In this document: positions 6,319 through 8,223 of the stretch, in pieces
Layout of the letters: each line of letters opens with the position of its first letter
Numbering within the stretch: the stretch's first letter is position 1
Assembly (NCBI GenBank): GCA_021787255.1
Contig: JAJYMD010000077.1
Coordinates: 1-8,223, forward strand
Direction of reading: 5' to 3'
Length of the DNA stretch: 8,223 bases
From: Actinomycetes bacterium
Lineage (GTDB): Bacteria; Actinomycetota; Acidimicrobiia; Acidimicrobiales; RAAP-2
Translations under genes and position numbers: made by a program
Notes under the pieces: model-generated
Seen by the model: the letters and a program-made list of their open reading frames with translations, nothing else
Told to the model about the DNA's origin: nothing
The model's database searches: none

Positions 6319-6339
6319 GGGCCGGACGGGCCCGGCTGC
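6307..6339. repeat. 8-bp inverted repeat in the divergent intergenic region
   Basis: GCAGCCGG (6307-6314) and CCGGCTGC (6332-6339) are perfect reverse complements separated by 17 bp. The left arm overlaps the candidate -35 element of the kinase promoter. It lies between two divergent genes, so an operator is conceivable. Self-complementary GC-rich words are also common by chance here. Confidence 0.4.
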
Positions 6340-6468
6340 GGCCGGCGGAAAGGGGCCGTTCGGCTTTTCGCACAGACGTACCATGGGCCAGATGGCTCGC
6401 CGCACCCGCCAGCTCGAGGTGGCGTCGGCGTGGTCGCAGTGCTGCGTGGCGTCGTGGTGGTCGGTCCG

Positions 6469-8115
6469 ATGATGCGCCGCGACGTGGCGCTGGTGCCCGA
6501 CCTGTCCGACGAGCCCGCGCGTGCAGGGCCGGTGCGCAGCCGCCGCCCCGTCTACGTGGACCTGCTCCCGCCGTGCAACGCGGCCTGCCAGGCGGGGGAG
6601 AACATCCAGTCCTGGCTCGCAGAGGTCGAGGCCGGCCGGCACGAGCAGGCGTGGCGGCAGGTGCTCGCCGACAACCCGTTCCCGGCGGTGGAAGGCCGTG
6701 TCTGCTACCACCCCTGCGAGACGTCCTGCAACCGGGCCGAGCTCGACGAGGCGGTGTCCATCCACGCAGTGGAGCGCTTTCTGGGCGACCGGGCGCTCGA
6801 GGAGGGCTGGGAGCTCCCGGCACCGGCGACCAGGAGCGGCAAGAGGGTCCTCGTGGTGGGCGCGGGGCCGAGCGGCTTGTCGGCCGCGTACCACCTGGCG
6901 CGCGCCGGCCACGACGTCGAGATCCACGACGCGGGACCCGAGCCCGGCGGGATGATGCGCTACGGCATCCCCGCCTACCGACTCCCCCGAGACGTGCTCG
7001 ACGCAGAGCTCGCGCGCATCACGGCCCTCGGGGTGCGCATCGTCTCCGGCCAGCGCGTCACCGACCTCGAGGCCGAGAGGCACGACGGCCGCTTCGACGC
7101 GGTGTTCGTCGCGGTCGGGGCGCAGCTGTCCAAGCGCGTCGACATCCCCGCCCGAGACGCCGGGCGGATCCTCGACGCGGTGTCGTTCCTGAAGGAGGTG
7201 GCCGAAGGGGAGCGCCCGATGCTCGGCCGCAAGGTGGCCGTCTACGGCGGCGGCGACACCGCCATGGACGCCGCGCGCACGGCCCGGCGGCTCGGGGCGG
7301 ACGAGGCGCTCGTCGTCTACCGGCGCACCCGGGCCCAGATGCCCGCCCACGAGGAGGAGGTGGAAGAGGCCGAGCGTGAAGGGGTGCGCATGAACTGGCT
7401 GCGCACGATCAGCGGCTTCGAGGGCACAGCGCTGGTCGTCGAGGCGATGGAGCTCGACGAGCACGGCGTGCCCCATCCCACCGGACGGCTCGAGCGCCTC
7501 GAGGCCGACAGCCTGATCCTGGCCCTCGGTCAGGACACCGACACCGGGTTCCTGCGCTCGGTGCCGGGGGTCGAGTTCACCCACGACGGCACCGTCGTGG
7601 TGTCGCCGTCGATGATGACCGGCGCTGCAGGCATCTTCGCCGGGGGAGACATGGTGCCCGCGGAGCGCACCGTCACCGTCGGGGTCGGGCACGGCAAGAA
7701 GGCCGCGCGCCACATCAGCGCCTGGCTCGCGGGCGGCGCCGTCGCCAGCGGGCCGAAGCACGACCTGGCCGGCTTCGAGAAGCTGCACCTGTGGTACTTC
7801 GGCGACTTCGCCAGGCGAGCCCAGCCCGAGCTCGCTCCCGACGAGCGGGTGGCGGACTTCTCCGAGGTGGTCGGCGGTCTCGGTGCGAGCGAGGCGGCCT
7901 TCGAGGCCGCGCGCTGCCTGTCGTGCGGGAACTGCTTCGAGTGCGACGGGTGCCTTGGCGCCTGCCCGGAGGACGCGGTGATCAAGCTCGGGCCCGGACG
8001 TCGCTACCGCTTCGACTACGACCGCTGCACGGGGTGTGCGGCCTGTTTCGAGCAGTGCCCGGTGCACGCGATCGAGATGGTCCCCGAGCCGGGGACCGCA
8101 CTGGAGGCCCGGTGA
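6469..8115 (+). CDS. GltD-like NAD(P)H flavoprotein oxidoreductase with C-terminal 2[4Fe-4S] ferredoxin (PorD-like) domain
   Basis: This likely moves electrons between NAD(P)H, FAD and iron-sulfur clusters, linking ferredoxin from the adjacent 2-oxoacid oxidoreductase to the pyridine-nucleotide pool. The 548-residue product starts with a GltD/dihydropyrimidine-dehydrogenase-type iron-sulfur region (about 27-110) holding C36-x3-C40 and C79-x3-C83-x3-C87. FAD motif GAGPSG (131-136), the RYGIPAYRLP stretch, NADP-site GGGDTA (260-265) and a second FAD motif AGGD (391-394) follow. The C-terminus (about 480-540) has C489-x2-C492-x2-C495-x3-C499-P and C520-x2-C523-x2-C526-x3-C530-P, i.e. two [4Fe-4S] clusters, plus extra C483 and C486. 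It resembles glutamate synthase small subunits but has no large subunit beside it, and its partner appears to be the downstream NifJ gene, whose start overlaps its stop. The start is uncertain: ATG 6469 or 6472 lack a clear Shine-Dalgarno, while GTG 6430 has GAGGTGG 7 nt upstream and would add 13 hydrophobic residues. Confidence 0.88.
   Translation: MMRRDVALVPDLSDEPARAGPVRSRRPVYVDLLPPCNAACQAGENIQSWLAEVEAGRHEQAWRQVLADNPFPAVEGRVCYHPCETSCNRAELDEAVSIHAVERFLGDRALEEGWELPAPATRSGKRVLVVGAGPSGLSAAYHLARAGHDVEIHDAGPEPGGMMRYGIPAYRLPRDVLDAELARITALGVRIVSGQRVTDLEAERHDGRFDAVFVAVGAQLSKRVDIPARDAGRILDAVSFLKEVAEGERPMLGRKVAVYGGGDTAMDAARTARRLGADEALVVYRRTRAQMPAHEEEVEEAEREGVRMNWLRTISGFEGTALVVEAMELDEHGVPHPTGRLERLEADSLILALGQDTDTGFLRSVPGVEFTHDGTVVVSPSMMTGAAGIFAGGDMVPAERTVTVGVGHGKKAARHISAWLAGGAVASGPKHDLAGFEKLHLWYFGDFARRAQPELAPDERVADFSEVVGGLGASEAAFEAARCLSCGNCFECDGCLGACPEDAVIKLGPGRRYRFDYDRCTGCAACFEQCPVHAIEMVPEPGTALEAR
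8103..8107 (+). promoter_or_regulatory. Shine-Dalgarno inside the end of the flavoprotein gene, serving the NifJ-like gene
   Basis: GGAGG lies 4 nt before GTG 8112 and 13 nt before GTG 8121. It is embedded in the last codons of the preceding gene, which fits translational coupling. Neither spacing is ideal, so the exact start stays open. Confidence 0.5.
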
Positions 8116-8192
8116 CGCAGGTGACGCAGGTGGCGCCCGTGACGACCGACGGCAACGTGGCGCCCGTCGCGCCCGTCACGATCGACGGCAAC
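8112..8192. repeat. Nested 9-bp and 36-bp tandem repeats at the 5' end of the NifJ-like gene
   Basis: GTG codons recur every 9 bp at 8112, 8121, 8130 and 8139; the first two units are identical (gtgacgcag). The 18-mer gtgacgaccgacggcaac (8139-8156) recurs 36 bp later (8175-8192) with two mismatches, encoding VTTDGN and then VTIDGN. The second copy is the conserved NifJ motif. The first therefore looks like an in-frame duplication of the N-terminus. Confidence 0.8.
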
Positions 8193-8223
8193 GAGGCCGC
8201 CGTGTCGGTCGCCTACAGGACCA
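8112..8223 (+). CDS. nifJ: Pyruvate:ferredoxin (flavodoxin) oxidoreductase, N-terminal fragment cut by window edge
   Basis: Only the first 37 codons or so are present. The sequence VTIDGNEAAVSVAYRT at the 3' end matches the opening of NifJ-type pyruvate:ferredoxin oxidoreductases (the DGNEA-x3-VAY signature of the N-terminal thiamine-diphosphate-binding pyrimidine domain). Those enzymes oxidise pyruvate to acetyl-CoA and CO2 and reduce ferredoxin or flavodoxin. GTG 8112 shares bases with the TGA of the preceding gene (GTGA overlap), indicating one operon. In-frame GTG codons also occur at 8121, 8130, 8139 and 8157, and any could be the real start. The approximately 20 residues before the conserved signature are unusual and repetitive. 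Assignment to NifJ, not the split archaeal-type PorA, rests on the DGNEA signature. Nothing can be said about the rest of the protein. Confidence 0.7.
   Translation, partial: MTQVTQVAPVTTDGNVAPVAPVTIDGNEAAVSVAYRT

Noticed and set aside
6233..6823. N-terminal extension of the histidine kinase to 6823
   Set aside because: It would overlap the divergent gene by hundreds of bases and encodes an Arg/Ala/Pro-rich stretch with no domain. A near-ideal Shine-Dalgarno marks ATG 6232.
6223..8067. Long minus-strand open frame opposite the flavoprotein-ferredoxin gene
   Set aside because: Antisense shadow; it has no recognisable motif, whereas the plus strand has FAD, NADP and iron-sulfur motifs in order.
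6469..8115. Annotating this gene as glutamate synthase small subunit (gltD)
   Set aside because: The flavoprotein core is GltD-like, but there is no large subunit beside it, the C-terminus carries a PorD-like ferredoxin domain, and the gene overlaps a NifJ-type gene.

Overview
The window is uniformly very GC-rich with strong G/C preference at third codon positions, GTG starts and tight gene packing. Together with a DevS/DosT-like histidine-kinase core, this suggests a high-GC actinobacterium. An Acidimicrobiia-like lineage is only a guess from the gene set, because no rRNA or other taxonomic marker is present. No mobile element, tRNA or CRISPR array was seen.

Layout: (1) Positions 1-281 hold a 24-bp tandem repeat array running off the left edge and a pair of identical CACGTG-containing boxes 21 bp apart. 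They lead into (2) a small heat-shock protein of the Hsp20 family (282-710, +). (3) A 171-bp gap follows with a long near-perfect hairpin, a second short hairpin and three tandem 19-bp repeats. (4) Next is a fusion flavoprotein (882-2615, +): two thioredoxin-fold domains, each with its own CxxC, joined to a thioredoxin-reductase module. (5) 34 bp downstream is nrdJ, the adenosylcobalamin-dependent class II ribonucleotide reductase (2650-4767, +). (6) Convergent with it on the minus strand is a soluble sensor histidine kinase with two PAS domains (6232-4811, -). (7) A 236-bp divergent region separates the kinase from (8) a GltD-like NAD(P)H-dependent flavoprotein carrying a C-terminal two-cluster ferredoxin domain (6469-8115, +). 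Its stop codon overlaps the start of (9) a NifJ-type pyruvate:ferredoxin oxidoreductase cut by the right edge (8112-8223+).

Two functional modules stand out. Genes 4 and 5 look like a dithiol electron relay from NAD(P)H through FAD and CxxC pairs, placed beside a reductase whose turnover needs a dithiol donor. Genes 8 and 9 look like a module coupling 2-oxoacid oxidation to ferredoxin and NAD(P)H. The kinase lies divergently next to the oxygen-sensitive iron-sulfur module and has a candidate heme ligand in its first PAS domain. That makes redox or oxygen sensing a testable idea, not an established one. The main families are familiar. The more unusual material is the doubly active thioredoxin-fold fusion beside nrdJ, the repeat-bearing leader before it, and the repeat-expanded N-terminus of the NifJ-like gene.
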